Assembly: GCA_030424825.1 (NCBI GenBank)
Contig: JAUHWE010000352.1
Location: 1-5,534 of the forward strand
DNA from: Verrucomicrobiia bacterium
Lineage (GTDB): Bacteria; Verrucomicrobiota; Verrucomicrobiia; Opitutales; Opitutaceae
Direction of reading: 5' to 3'
Length of the DNA: 5,534 nt
Part shown: positions 1-4,990 of the stretch, piece by piece
Layout: every line of letters begins with the position of its first letter
How positions within the stretch are numbered: the first letter of the stretch is position 1
The notes under the pieces: generated by a model
The model's database searches: none
The model's input: the letters and a program-made list of their open reading frames with translations, nothing else
Told to the model about the DNA's origin: nothing
Program-made: the position numbers and the translations under genes

Positions 1-1
1 C

Positions 2-556
2 GTCCTGGACGTTGGTCTGCCGGACCTGAATGGCTTCGATGTCTGCCAAAAACTACGCCAGACGAACCAGGTGCCCGTCATCTTCCTCACCGCGCGCTCA
101 TCAGAGGTCGACCGCGTCGTCGGTCTGGAGATCGGGGCCGACGACTATGTCACTAAGCCGTTCAGTCCGCGCGAGCTCTCGGCTCGAGTGCGGGCCAACG
201 TGCGGCGGTCTTGGCTCAACCGTCAATCACCCGAGACAGCACCGCCGTCTACCCCGTCCAACGCTTCACCCTTTCGCATCGACTACGAGCGCTGGATCGT
301 TTCCTACTACGAAAAACCGCTCTCGCTGTCTCGCTACGAGTTTCGATTGCTAGCGGCCTTAGTCGAGAAGCCGGGACGGGTCTTCTCGCGAGCCCAGTTG
401 ATGGAGGCCGCCTGGGAAGAACCTGAAGTCTCAATGGAGCGCACAGTCGATACGCATATCAAAAGCTTGCGAGCGAAACTGAAGGAGCAGCACCCGGGGA
501 GCGACCCGATCGTAACCCACCGGGGCATTGGCTACTCATTGAGGGAAAACTGGTGA
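2..556 (+). CDS. creB: CreB-type response regulator, OmpR family (5' end missing)
   Basis: This is the C-terminal 184 residues of a DNA-binding response regulator; the start lies left of the window. Reading from base 2 the frame opens with V-L-D-V-G-L-P-D, so visible residue 3 is the phospho-accepting aspartate. Thr30 (FLTAR) and Lys52-Pro53 (VTKPFSPRE) are the other receiver switch residues. After a Pro-rich linker, residues about 85-184 form an OmpR-type winged helix, ending in the typical RTVDTHIKSLRAKL and HRGIGYSLR segments. Motifs such as EVDRVVGLEIGADDYV and the whole C terminus resemble E. coli CreB (229 aa, from memory), so about 50 residues should be missing. The stop overlaps the creC start in GTGA, implying coupled translation and a cognate pair. 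In E. coli the CreB regulon includes ackA-pta and creD; the targets here are unknown. PhoB- or KdpE-like regulators are less good fits. Confidence 0.92.
   Translation, partial: VLDVGLPDLNGFDVCQKLRQTNQVPVIFLTARSSEVDRVVGLEIGADDYVTKPFSPRELSARVRANVRRSWLNRQSPETAPPSTPSNASPFRIDYERWIVSYYEKPLSLSRYEFRLLAALVEKPGRVFSRAQLMEAAWEEPEVSMERTVDTHIKSLRAKLKEQHPGSDPIVTHRGIGYSLRENW
541..546 (+). promoter_or_regulatory. Shine-Dalgarno site for creC
   Basis: GAGGGA lies inside the last codons of creB, 6 bases before the GTG at 553. It supports the GTG as the creC start, and the GTGA overlap with the creB stop suggests translational coupling. Confidence 0.7.
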
Positions 557-1992
557 GTCTTACCGGGCGCGTAATCGTAAGTTTTGGACTGATCGCCCTC
601 GTTGGCTTCGCGTTTTTACTCAACCCCGTACTCGACCGCGTAGAGCGCCAGTACCTCGAGGCAACCGAAGAGCCCATGGTGGACGTGGCCGAAATTCTCG
701 CTGCACTCCTTTCGAATCAGAATCCCCAATCATCGCTCGTTCCTGAATACTGGATACAGGGAATGGCAGCCGTGGAGAATCGCCAACTGCATGCGAAGAT
801 CTACAATCTCGTGAAAGAGAAGGTTCTAATGGACTTCTACATTACCGATGCCGCTGGGAGAGTAGTCTATGATTCCGGCGGATTGGCTACGGTTGGGAGC
901 GACTATAGCAAATACAACGACGTCTACCGCACACTACGGGGTGAATACGGAGCCCGCGCCACTAAGATGGATGAGAAAGACACCGCCTCAACGGTTATGT
1001 TCGTCGGAGCTCCCATTTTCAATGAGGACGAAATTGTGGGGATGATTTCCGTCTACAAACCTCAGCGCAGCATGCTCTCCTTTGTCATCGAAACGAAGCG
1101 ATGGCTGGTTCTCCTCAGCGCCCTCGCCCTTGGGCTGGTGATTCTCCTCGGCTGGCTCCTTTCCCGCTGGGTAACCCGACCGTTGAGCGATTTGACCGAC
1201 TACGCCGCAGCGGTGGCGAAAGGAGAACGCCCACCCGCACCCAAATTGCCTGGCCATCATCTGCGAGTGCTCGGAGAAACCACTGAAGCGATGCGGGAGG
1301 CGCTCGAGAATCGGAAATACGTCGAGTCCTACGTCCAATCGATGACTCACGAAATGAAATCCCCGGTTGCCGGCATTCGCGGCGCAGCCGAGTTGCTCTA
1401 CGAAGACTTGCCCGCCGAGAAACGTATCCAGTTCCTCGGGAATATCGAAAGCGAGACCTTTCGCTTGCAGAACTTGATCGACCAGCTCCTAGCGCTGGCA
1501 TCGCTGGAGAGCCGTAGCGAGCTCGGAACCCCCACCGATATTTCCCTAAGTTCACTGGCCAGGCAAATTGTGAAGCAGCATGAGCCCAGCCTTCTGGAAA
1601 AAGAACTAGAGATCGAATTCCTGGATACAGAGAACGACACTGTCCGGGGCGAGTCCTTCCTGATCGAAACGGCAATCAGCAACTTGCTTCAGAACGCCAT
1701 AGACTTTTCGCATTCCGGTGGGAGCATCCGAATTGAAATTACCGCAGACAAGGACGAAGTCTCACTGACCATCACTGATGACGGCACTGGCATTCCTTCC
1801 TATGCCCTAAACCGGATTTTCGACCGTTTCTATTCGCTTCCCCGCCCCGGCCAGGAACGTAAAAGCTCCGGACTGGGCCTCTGCTTCGTCAGAGAGTCCG
1901 TCGCTCTCCACGGGGGCACCCTCACCATACGCAATCGAAGCAGCCAAACAGGAACCCAAGCCACAATCCGACTACCGAGAAAACGACGGTAG
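553..1992 (+). CDS. creC: CreC-type sensor histidine kinase
   Basis: Complete 479-residue inner-membrane kinase that should phosphorylate the CreB-type regulator encoded just upstream. Residues about 7-25 form the first membrane helix. Residues about 28-180 are the periplasmic sensor, whose segment DFYITDAAGRVVYDS...YNDVYRTLRGEYGAR is strikingly similar to E. coli CreC. Residues 184-205 form the second helix, followed by HAMP to about 257. The phospho-accepting His266 lies in SMTHEMKSPVAGIRGAAELL. The ATPase domain shows the N box (NLLQNAIDF, Asn381), the G1 box (DDGTGIP, Asp409), the F box (IFDRFYSLPR) and the G2 box (SSGLGL, 438-443), so all catalytic parts look intact. E. coli CreC is 474 residues, so the length fits. 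The GTG start is supported by the upstream GAGGGA and by the 4-base overlap with creB. The signal sensed is not known from the sequence. creD does not follow; a convergent gene ends 115 bases downstream and no U-tailed terminator is evident in the gap. Confidence 0.94.
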   Translation: MSLTGRVIVSFGLIALVGFAFLLNPVLDRVERQYLEATEEPMVDVAEILAALLSNQNPQSSLVPEYWIQGMAAVENRQLHAKIYNLVKEKVLMDFYITDAAGRVVYDSGGLATVGSDYSKYNDVYRTLRGEYGARATKMDEKDTASTVMFVGAPIFNEDEIVGMISVYKPQRSMLSFVIETKRWLVLLSALALGLVILLGWLLSRWVTRPLSDLTDYAAAVAKGERPPAPKLPGHHLRVLGETTEAMREALENRKYVESYVQSMTHEMKSPVAGIRGAAELLYEDLPAEKRIQFLGNIESETFRLQNLIDQLLALASLESRSELGTPTDISLSSLARQIVKQHEPSLLEKELEIEFLDTENDTVRGESFLIETAISNLLQNAIDFSHSGGSIRIEITADKDEVSLTITDDGTGIPSYALNRIFDRFYSLPRPGQERKSSGLGLCFVRESVALHGGTLTIRNRSSQTGTQATIRLPRKRR

Positions 1993-2107
1993 TTCAGAAG
2001 CGCACCGCATAGCCAGATGCTGCGTTGGCAACTCACGCCCCAGCCGTTCTCGAATCCTCTACCCCTTTCAATCCGCTGTACCGCCAAAGGCAACCCGAGA
2101 CTGAGGC

Positions 2108-2335
2108 TCAACGCTCCACTTCATGAAGCGCTTTGATCACCTTATCCAGTTGACTCGGCTCCCCTCCATCGAATCCCTCTGCGGTTGATTCCTGAACGTG
2201 GACCGCTTCCGCCTTCCAGTTTTCCAACACTTCAATTTTCTCTTCGCGGGACAACTCACGATCGCACACCACCTCCTGCGGATCAGCGTAGCTTGCCTGC
2301 GGGTTCCCCATTACCTTTTCCATTTTCGATTTCAT
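2108..2335 (-). CDS. Short acidic conserved hypothetical protein (75 aa)
   Basis: A 75-residue cytoplasmic protein with no signal peptide or membrane segment. I recall a widespread uncharacterised family with the same layout: a Pro-containing N terminus, then a core like LSREEKIEVLENWKAEA (about 28-44), then an EGxxGGExSxL turn (53-63) and a C-terminal helix ending in KALHEVE. The function is unknown. The frame stays open upstream to 2476, but those 47 extra residues do not look conserved. The ATG at 2335 is chosen because the family-like part begins there and a -10 box sits just upstream. No Shine-Dalgarno sequence precedes it. Internal ATGs at 2323 and 2311 are possible alternatives. The gene converges on creC and diverges from gdhA, so it is probably transcribed alone. 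Confidence 0.68.
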   Translation of the reverse strand: MKSKMEKVMGNPQASYADPQEVVCDRELSREEKIEVLENWKAEAVHVQESTAEGFDGGEPSQLDKVIKALHEVER

Positions 2336-2341
2336 GGAACT

Positions 2342-2370
2342 ACTATAGCTAATATTGGCAAAGACCGCAA
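2342..2370 (-). promoter_or_regulatory. Candidate sigma70 promoter giving a leaderless mRNA
   Basis: On the minus strand, TTGCGG (2370-2365) and TATAGT (2347-2342) are separated by exactly 17 bases. The -10 box matches five of six consensus positions and the -35 box three of six. Only six bases separate the -10 box from the ATG at 2335, so the predicted first transcribed base is at or next to the A of the start codon. This fits the absence of a Shine-Dalgarno sequence. It is inferred from the sequence alone. Confidence 0.45.
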
Positions 2371-2449
2371 TACTTGAACGCTTAGTCATCCATTCCAAGC
2401 CCGACATCATCCTCCAACAACCGCCGTCTACGAACATTCCCTTTTTTAT

Positions 2450-2465
2450 CAACGTATCCAACGTA
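2450..2465. repeat. 7-bp direct repeat CAACGTA
   Basis: CAACGTA occurs at 2450-2456 and again at 2459-2465, spaced nine bases start to start. The spacing is close to one helical turn, so a regulator half-site pair is conceivable, but two short copies can occur by chance. Confidence 0.3.
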
Positions 2466-2482
2466 CAGTTACTCAAAGGAAA

Positions 2483-2511
2483 CCCTCAACCCCCAACCAA
2501 ACCATTAACCC
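2483..2511 (-). other. G-run tract on the minus strand (possible two-layer G-quadruplex)
   Basis: The plus strand here is C-rich with almost no G. The minus strand has five G runs of 3, 2, 2, 5 and 3, separated by short T/A-rich loops. This meets a loose two-tetrad G-quadruplex pattern. It lies just left of the palindrome, upstream of gdhA. Formation and function are not shown. Confidence 0.3.
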
Positions 2512-2517
2512 AAAGCG

Positions 2518-2563
2518 ATAAGGCCAAAAAATTTTAGAAGGTTCTAAAATTTTTTGGCCTTAT
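2518..2563. repeat. Perfect 22-bp inverted repeat with 2-base centre
   Basis: The left arm 2518-2539 is the exact reverse complement of the right arm 2542-2563, with only GG (2540-2541) between them. Each arm contains GGCC next to an A6/T4 or A4/T6 tract, and the centre is AGAAGGTTCT. As RNA it gives a very long hairpin in either direction. The pattern A tract, stem, T tract resembles a bidirectional terminator, although the stem inside the tracts is AT-rich. It lies between two divergent genes, where neither needs a terminator, so an attenuator in the gdhA leader, an operator or a cruciform site is at least as likely. No flanking transposase or target duplication is seen. Confidence 0.85.
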
Positions 2564-2599
2564 AGGGGTTCGTCAAAAGGTGGAGATTCAATATTCATT

Positions 2600-2605
2600 A
2601 GGAGG
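2600..2605 (+). promoter_or_regulatory. Consensus Shine-Dalgarno sequence AGGAGG
   Basis: AGGAGG is an exact consensus match, 8 bases before the ATG at 2614. It is the strongest ribosome-binding site in the window, yet it serves only a 9-codon frame and lies about 170 bases before the gdhA start. Confidence 0.7.
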
Positions 2606-2613
2606 AAGAGCTG

Positions 2614-2643
2614 ATGTCTTTGGAAATGCTGACTCAGGTGTGA
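2614..2643 (+). CDS. 9-codon leader ORF upstream of gdhA
   Basis: ATG to TGA encodes MSLEMLTQV. The ideal Shine-Dalgarno site makes translation plausible. The frame is the same as gdhA; TGA at 2641-2643 is the only stop in that frame between this ATG and the end of gdhA. The peptide has one Glu and one Gln codon and no run of a regulatory amino acid, so classical attenuation by codon starvation is not obvious. Hairpins follow directly. It could be a leader peptide, a decoy start, or the remnant of a former start with an extension lost to a nonsense change. No homologue is recognised. Confidence 0.4.
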   Translation: MSLEMLTQV

Positions 2644-2648
2644 CGAGC

Positions 2649-2684
2649 TTTGGCCTTTCGCTTCGCGGAAAGCAGCGAGCCGAA
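2649..2684 (+). promoter_or_regulatory. RNA hairpin just after the leader ORF stop
   Basis: An outer stem pairs TTTGGC (2649-2654) with GCCGAA (2679-2684), with one G-U pair. Stacked on it, CTTTC (2655-2659) pairs with GAAAG (2668-2672), and GC/GC closes a TTC loop with one bulged G. It begins five bases after the TGA. There is no U tract, so it is not an intrinsic terminator; a translated leader could alter its folding. Predicted by eye only. Confidence 0.35.
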
Positions 2685-2700
2685 ATGCGGTTCAAAATTC

Positions 2701-2728
2701 GATCCCACGACGATTCACCGTCTGGATC
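2701..2728 (+). promoter_or_regulatory. Second RNA hairpin in the gdhA leader
   Basis: GATCC (2701-2705) pairs with GGATC (2724-2728), and inside it GACG (2709-2712) pairs with CGTC (2719-2722) around a 6-base loop, with a small asymmetric internal loop between the stems. It ends 47 bases before the gdhA ATG. No U tract follows. A single TTCAC in the loop is only half of a CreB recognition motif. Confidence 0.35.
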
Positions 2729-2775
2729 TAGCTCAAGGCATTGCAATTGAGTCAACAATCGCTATCCCTCTTAGC

Positions 2776-4122
2776 ATGACTGACACCGAACAGACCGAAT
2801 TGCGAAAATTCATGCGCGGCCTCAGAAAGCGCAACCCCTACCAATCTGAATTCCAGCAGGCCGTGGAAGAAATCGCTACTTCAGTCCTCCCGTGGTATTT
2901 GAAGCAAGACGCTTATCTCAAAGCTGAAATCCTAGAACGAATCACCGAGCCCGACCGAGTCATCAGTTTCCGGGTGACCTGGGAAACGGACAGTGGTGAG
3001 ATTCGGGCCAACCGGGCCTGGCGCGTGCAGTTCAACAATTCGCTCGGTCCCTACAAGGGTGGGTTGCGATTTCACCCGGACGTCAACGAAAGTGTTTTGA
3101 AGTTTCTCGGGTTTGAGCAGATCTTCAAAAACAGTCTTACCGGTCTTCCAATGGGCGGGGCCAAGGGTGGCTCCAACTTCAATCCAAAGGGAAAAAGCGA
3201 ACGGGAAGTTATGCGATTCTGCTACTCCCTCATGACCGAACTGCATCGTCATATTGGAGAGGATACAGATGTACCTGCGGGCGATATCGGCGTGGGCGCC
3301 AGGGAGATCAGCTTTCTCTTCGGCCAATATATGCGCCTGGAAAACCGATGGAGTGGCGTGCTGACGGGGAAAGGCCTTTCGTTTGGGGGCAGCGCGGTTC
3401 GCACAGAAGCTACCGGCTGGGGCTGCGTCTACTTTTGCGAAGCGATGCTCAAACAGCATGATCAGTCGCTGGAGGGCAAATCCGTAGCGATCAGCGGCAG
3501 CGGAAATGTCGCCCTCTACGCCGCCCAGAAACTCATCGAAAAAGGGGCCAAGCCAATAACGCTGAGTGATTCAAAAGGTCTCCTCTACGCCAAAGATGGG
3601 ATAACTGAGGAACAGCTGGAAACCATTCGCAAACTGAAAGAGCAAGAACGCGGTCGGCTAGCAGACGTCAAGATCAAGGGCACCCAGTACCACGCATCCC
3701 AAAACCCGTGGGGAGTCGCTTGCGATGTGGCTATGCCTTGCGCCACGCAGAACGAACTCGACGAGGAAGACGCGAAAACCCTGATAAAGAATGGCGTGAT
3801 AGCGGTCTGCGAAGGCGCCAACATGCCGACCACCGCCGAGGCCATGAAAGCCTTTCGCGAAAACGGCGTCCTGCACGCACCGGGCAAAGCATCCAATGCG
3901 GGAGGCGTTGCCGTAAGTGGCCTCGAACAAAGCCAGAATGCCATGCGTATCAGTTGGAGTCGCGACGAAGTGGACGATCGGCTAAAGAAGATCATGCAAG
4001 ACATCCACACTCGTTGCGTCGAAGAAGGGGAACAGAGCGGTCGAATCAATTACGTCAACGGCGCCAACATCGCTGGCTTCAAGAAAGTCGCCACTGCCAT
4101 GCTCGCCTATGGCGCAATCTAG
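2776..4122 (+). CDS. gdhA: Glutamate dehydrogenase, predicted NADP-dependent
   Basis: Cytoplasmic enzyme that interconverts 2-oxoglutarate plus ammonium and L-glutamate with NAD(P)H (EC 1.4.1.4 if NADP-specific), a main ammonium-assimilation route. The 448 residues match the length of E. coli GdhA (447), and similarity runs end to end. The substrate domain shows GPYKGGLRFHP (Lys94), PMGGAKGGSNF with catalytic Lys130, and DVPAGDIGVG with catalytic Asp170. The Rossmann domain shows GSGNVA (241-246) followed by SDSKG (264-268). PCATQNELD, EGANMPTT, APGKASNAGGVAVSGLE and NYVNGANIAGF complete the family signature. NADP preference is inferred from similarity to the E. coli enzyme. The ATG at 2776 is chosen because the protein then begins like known GdhA (…NPYQSEFQQAV); the in-frame TTG at 2650 would add 42 unsupported residues. 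No Shine-Dalgarno sequence precedes the ATG, and the upstream leader is unusual. The reading frame is intact. Confidence 0.97.
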   Translation: MTDTEQTELRKFMRGLRKRNPYQSEFQQAVEEIATSVLPWYLKQDAYLKAEILERITEPDRVISFRVTWETDSGEIRANRAWRVQFNNSLGPYKGGLRFHPDVNESVLKFLGFEQIFKNSLTGLPMGGAKGGSNFNPKGKSEREVMRFCYSLMTELHRHIGEDTDVPAGDIGVGAREISFLFGQYMRLENRWSGVLTGKGLSFGGSAVRTEATGWGCVYFCEAMLKQHDQSLEGKSVAISGSGNVALYAAQKLIEKGAKPITLSDSKGLLYAKDGITEEQLETIRKLKEQERGRLADVKIKGTQYHASQNPWGVACDVAMPCATQNELDEEDAKTLIKNGVIAVCEGANMPTTAEAMKAFRENGVLHAPGKASNAGGVAVSGLEQSQNAMRISWSRDEVDDRLKKIMQDIHTRCVEEGEQSGRINYVNGANIAGFKKVATAMLAYGAI

Positions 4123-4145
4123 CGGCACTTGGTGATGGGCTTTTT
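4121..4145 (+). terminator. Weak candidate terminator after gdhA
   Basis: AGC (4121-4123) can pair with GCT (4139-4141), and CAC (4126-4128) with GTG (4132-4134), just before a five-T run at 4141-4145. The stem is short and interrupted, but the position right at the gdhA stop fits. Confidence 0.25.
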
Positions 4146-4148
4146 GCT

Positions 4149-4238
4149 TTAGCAAATTGGGTGCTGAATCCGGAGTTCGATAGAGAGTCTACCACAGAAT
4201 AGGATCGCAAGCGCAATGTATCCTAAAATCCATGTCAT
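4149..4238 (-). CDS. Doubtful 29-codon membrane peptide ORF
   Basis: ATG at 4238 to TAA at 4149 encodes 29 residues beginning MTWILGYIALAILFCGR, a single hydrophobic helix followed by a short Arg-containing tail. The frame is open upstream to about 4342 without a clear ATG. No good Shine-Dalgarno site is present (AAAGG lies 12 bases before the ATG). It lies alone in the gap after gdhA on the opposite strand. It could be a small membrane protein, the decayed 3' end of a longer gene, or chance. I recognise no family. Confidence 0.18.
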   Translation of the reverse strand: MTWILGYIALAILFCGRLSIELRIQHPIC

Positions 4239-4280
4239 GCGAAACGCGAACCTTTCGGGAAGCAAACAATGGGCCTGACC

Positions 4281-4317
4281 AAATAATATGCTAAGCTTGG
4301 CAGATAGAGCATTATTT
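4281..4317. repeat. Imperfect AT-rich inverted repeat
   Basis: AAATAAT (4281-4287) plus GCT (4290-4292) pairs with AGC (4308-4310) plus ATTATTT (4311-4317), with a 2-base bulge and a 15-base loop. It could be a weak factor-independent terminator for gdhA or an operator upstream of the 4410 gene. Confidence 0.3.
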
Positions 4318-4380
4318 TCAAATGCCTCTAATGGACCTGGACTTTACCCGCTTGTGTTTGAGGGCAAAACACACCAAGCT
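4294..4380. repeat. 7-bp distant inverted repeat AGCTTGG / CCAAGCT
   Basis: AGCTTGG (4294-4300) lies in the loop of the 4281-4317 hairpin and is the exact reverse complement of CCAAGCT (4374-4380), which follows directly after the 4353-4373 hairpin. Pairing the two would make a pseudoknot-like fold upstream of the 4410 start. Chance is not excluded at this length. Confidence 0.25.
4353..4373. repeat. 7-bp inverted repeat TGTGTTT / AAACACA
   Basis: TGTGTTT (4353-4359) and AAACACA (4367-4373) are exact reverse complements around a 7-base centre, 36 bases before the ATG at 4410. The position and the wider imperfect symmetry to 4351-4378 would suit an operator or a 5' UTR hairpin. No regulator family is recognised. 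Confidence 0.35.
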
Positions 4381-4409
4381 CTTACCGTTTCCCAATCCCA
4401 CCTACTCTC

Positions 4410-4940
4410 ATGAAAAAAATTATTCTCGGCTCCCTACTCGCTGCCCTCGCCCTGTTTTTCTGGGGTTTCATCTACTATGGTATCAGCGGCATCCCCTATA
4501 AGTTTCTCGGCCAGTCCGAGGACATCGGTCCTTTGCTCAAAGAAAGTTTCCCTGCTGACGGTACTTTTCTCTTTCCGAATCCTGCCGCTGAAAATGCGGA
4601 GGAACTCCATAAACGCGGCCCCATCGCGATGGTCCACATCAAGCGTGACGGGAACCCCAACCCGATGTCAATGATGGGCACCGGCTTCCTCCACGGCTGG
4701 ATCTATTGCATCCTTATGGCTTTGTTGCTCAAGCAGATCTGCAAAAAATCCGGCTACGGCGCTCGTGTCGGATTCGTTGCTCTCGTCGCTACGACAGGCG
4801 CGTTCGCGGCCAGGATCGGCGATGCAGTCTGGTGGCAACAATCTATGAGCTGGCAGCTTTCCAACCTTGTTTACGCAATAATCGGCGGGGCGATCATCGG
4901 CTCCGTCCTCGCTAAATTCATCCCCGCCCAGAAGTCGTAG
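4410..4940 (+). CDS. Conserved four-helix membrane protein, function unknown
   Basis: A 176-residue integral membrane protein. Hydrophobic helices are seen at about 4-24, 92-110, 117-137 and 148-171. A hydrophilic loop (about 25-91) between helices 1 and 2 carries GTFLFPNP and HKRGPIAMVHIKRDGNP. I recall uncharacterised bacterial membrane proteins with the same plan, namely an N-terminal ALFFWGF-like helix, an 'FxxPxP' then 'GPxxMxxxxxxGxxPM' loop, and three further helices, but no name or function. The ATG start gives a natural N terminus (MKKIILGS) whose first helix may act as a signal anchor. No Shine-Dalgarno site is visible. The long upstream gap suggests its own promoter rather than read-through from gdhA. 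It shares strand with the partial gene beginning 51 bases downstream. The reading frame is intact. Confidence 0.82.
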   Translation: MKKIILGSLLAALALFFWGFIYYGISGIPYKFLGQSEDIGPLLKESFPADGTFLFPNPAAENAEELHKRGPIAMVHIKRDGNPNPMSMMGTGFLHGWIYCILMALLLKQICKKSGYGARVGFVALVATTGAFAARIGDAVWWQQSMSWQLSNLVYAIIGGAIIGSVLAKFIPAQKS

Positions 4941-4990
4941 CCGGGCCTCAGTAAAGAACGATCCTTCAATCTGGAATCCGGTTCGGACCC

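Larger units (their letters stand above)
2336..2775. other. Long structured divergent intergenic region upstream of gdhA
   Basis: About 440 bases without a long convincing gene, between the - strand 75-aa gene and gdhA. From left to right it holds the candidate leaderless promoter, a short direct repeat, a tract with G runs on the minus strand, a perfect 46-base palindrome, a strong Shine-Dalgarno site with a 9-codon ORF, and two hairpins. I find no convincing + strand sigma70 promoter for gdhA, so its transcription start is unknown. An open frame runs from a TTG at 2650 into gdhA, but its first 42 residues look like non-coding translation. Confidence 0.6.

Noticed and set aside
1115..1675. 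Long antisense frame inside creC
   Set aside because: It is Arg/Ser-rich and lies opposite a clearly conserved kinase, typical of a shadow frame; the same holds for antisense frames within gdhA.
2006..2024. Hairpin between creC and the convergent gene as a terminator
   Set aside because: The stem is six pairs with a bulge and no T run follows on either strand.
2641..2643. In-frame TGA followed by a hairpin as a selenocysteine site extending GdhA
   Set aside because: The apical loop lacks the GGU-type bacterial SECIS feature, and GdhA is already complete from the ATG at 2776; the intervening residues look non-coding.
2714..2718. CreB binding site in the gdhA leader
   Set aside because: Only one TTCAC half-site is present; no second copy stands six bases away.
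2650..2775. Longer GdhA start at the TTG at 2650
   Set aside because: It adds 42 residues with no family resemblance and has no ribosome-binding site; the ATG at 2776 gives the usual family length.
4143..4156. TTTGC-TTTA-GCAAA hairpin as the gdhA terminator
   Set aside because: The stem is five pairs and is not followed by a T run on either strand; it may only interfere with the weak candidate just before it.
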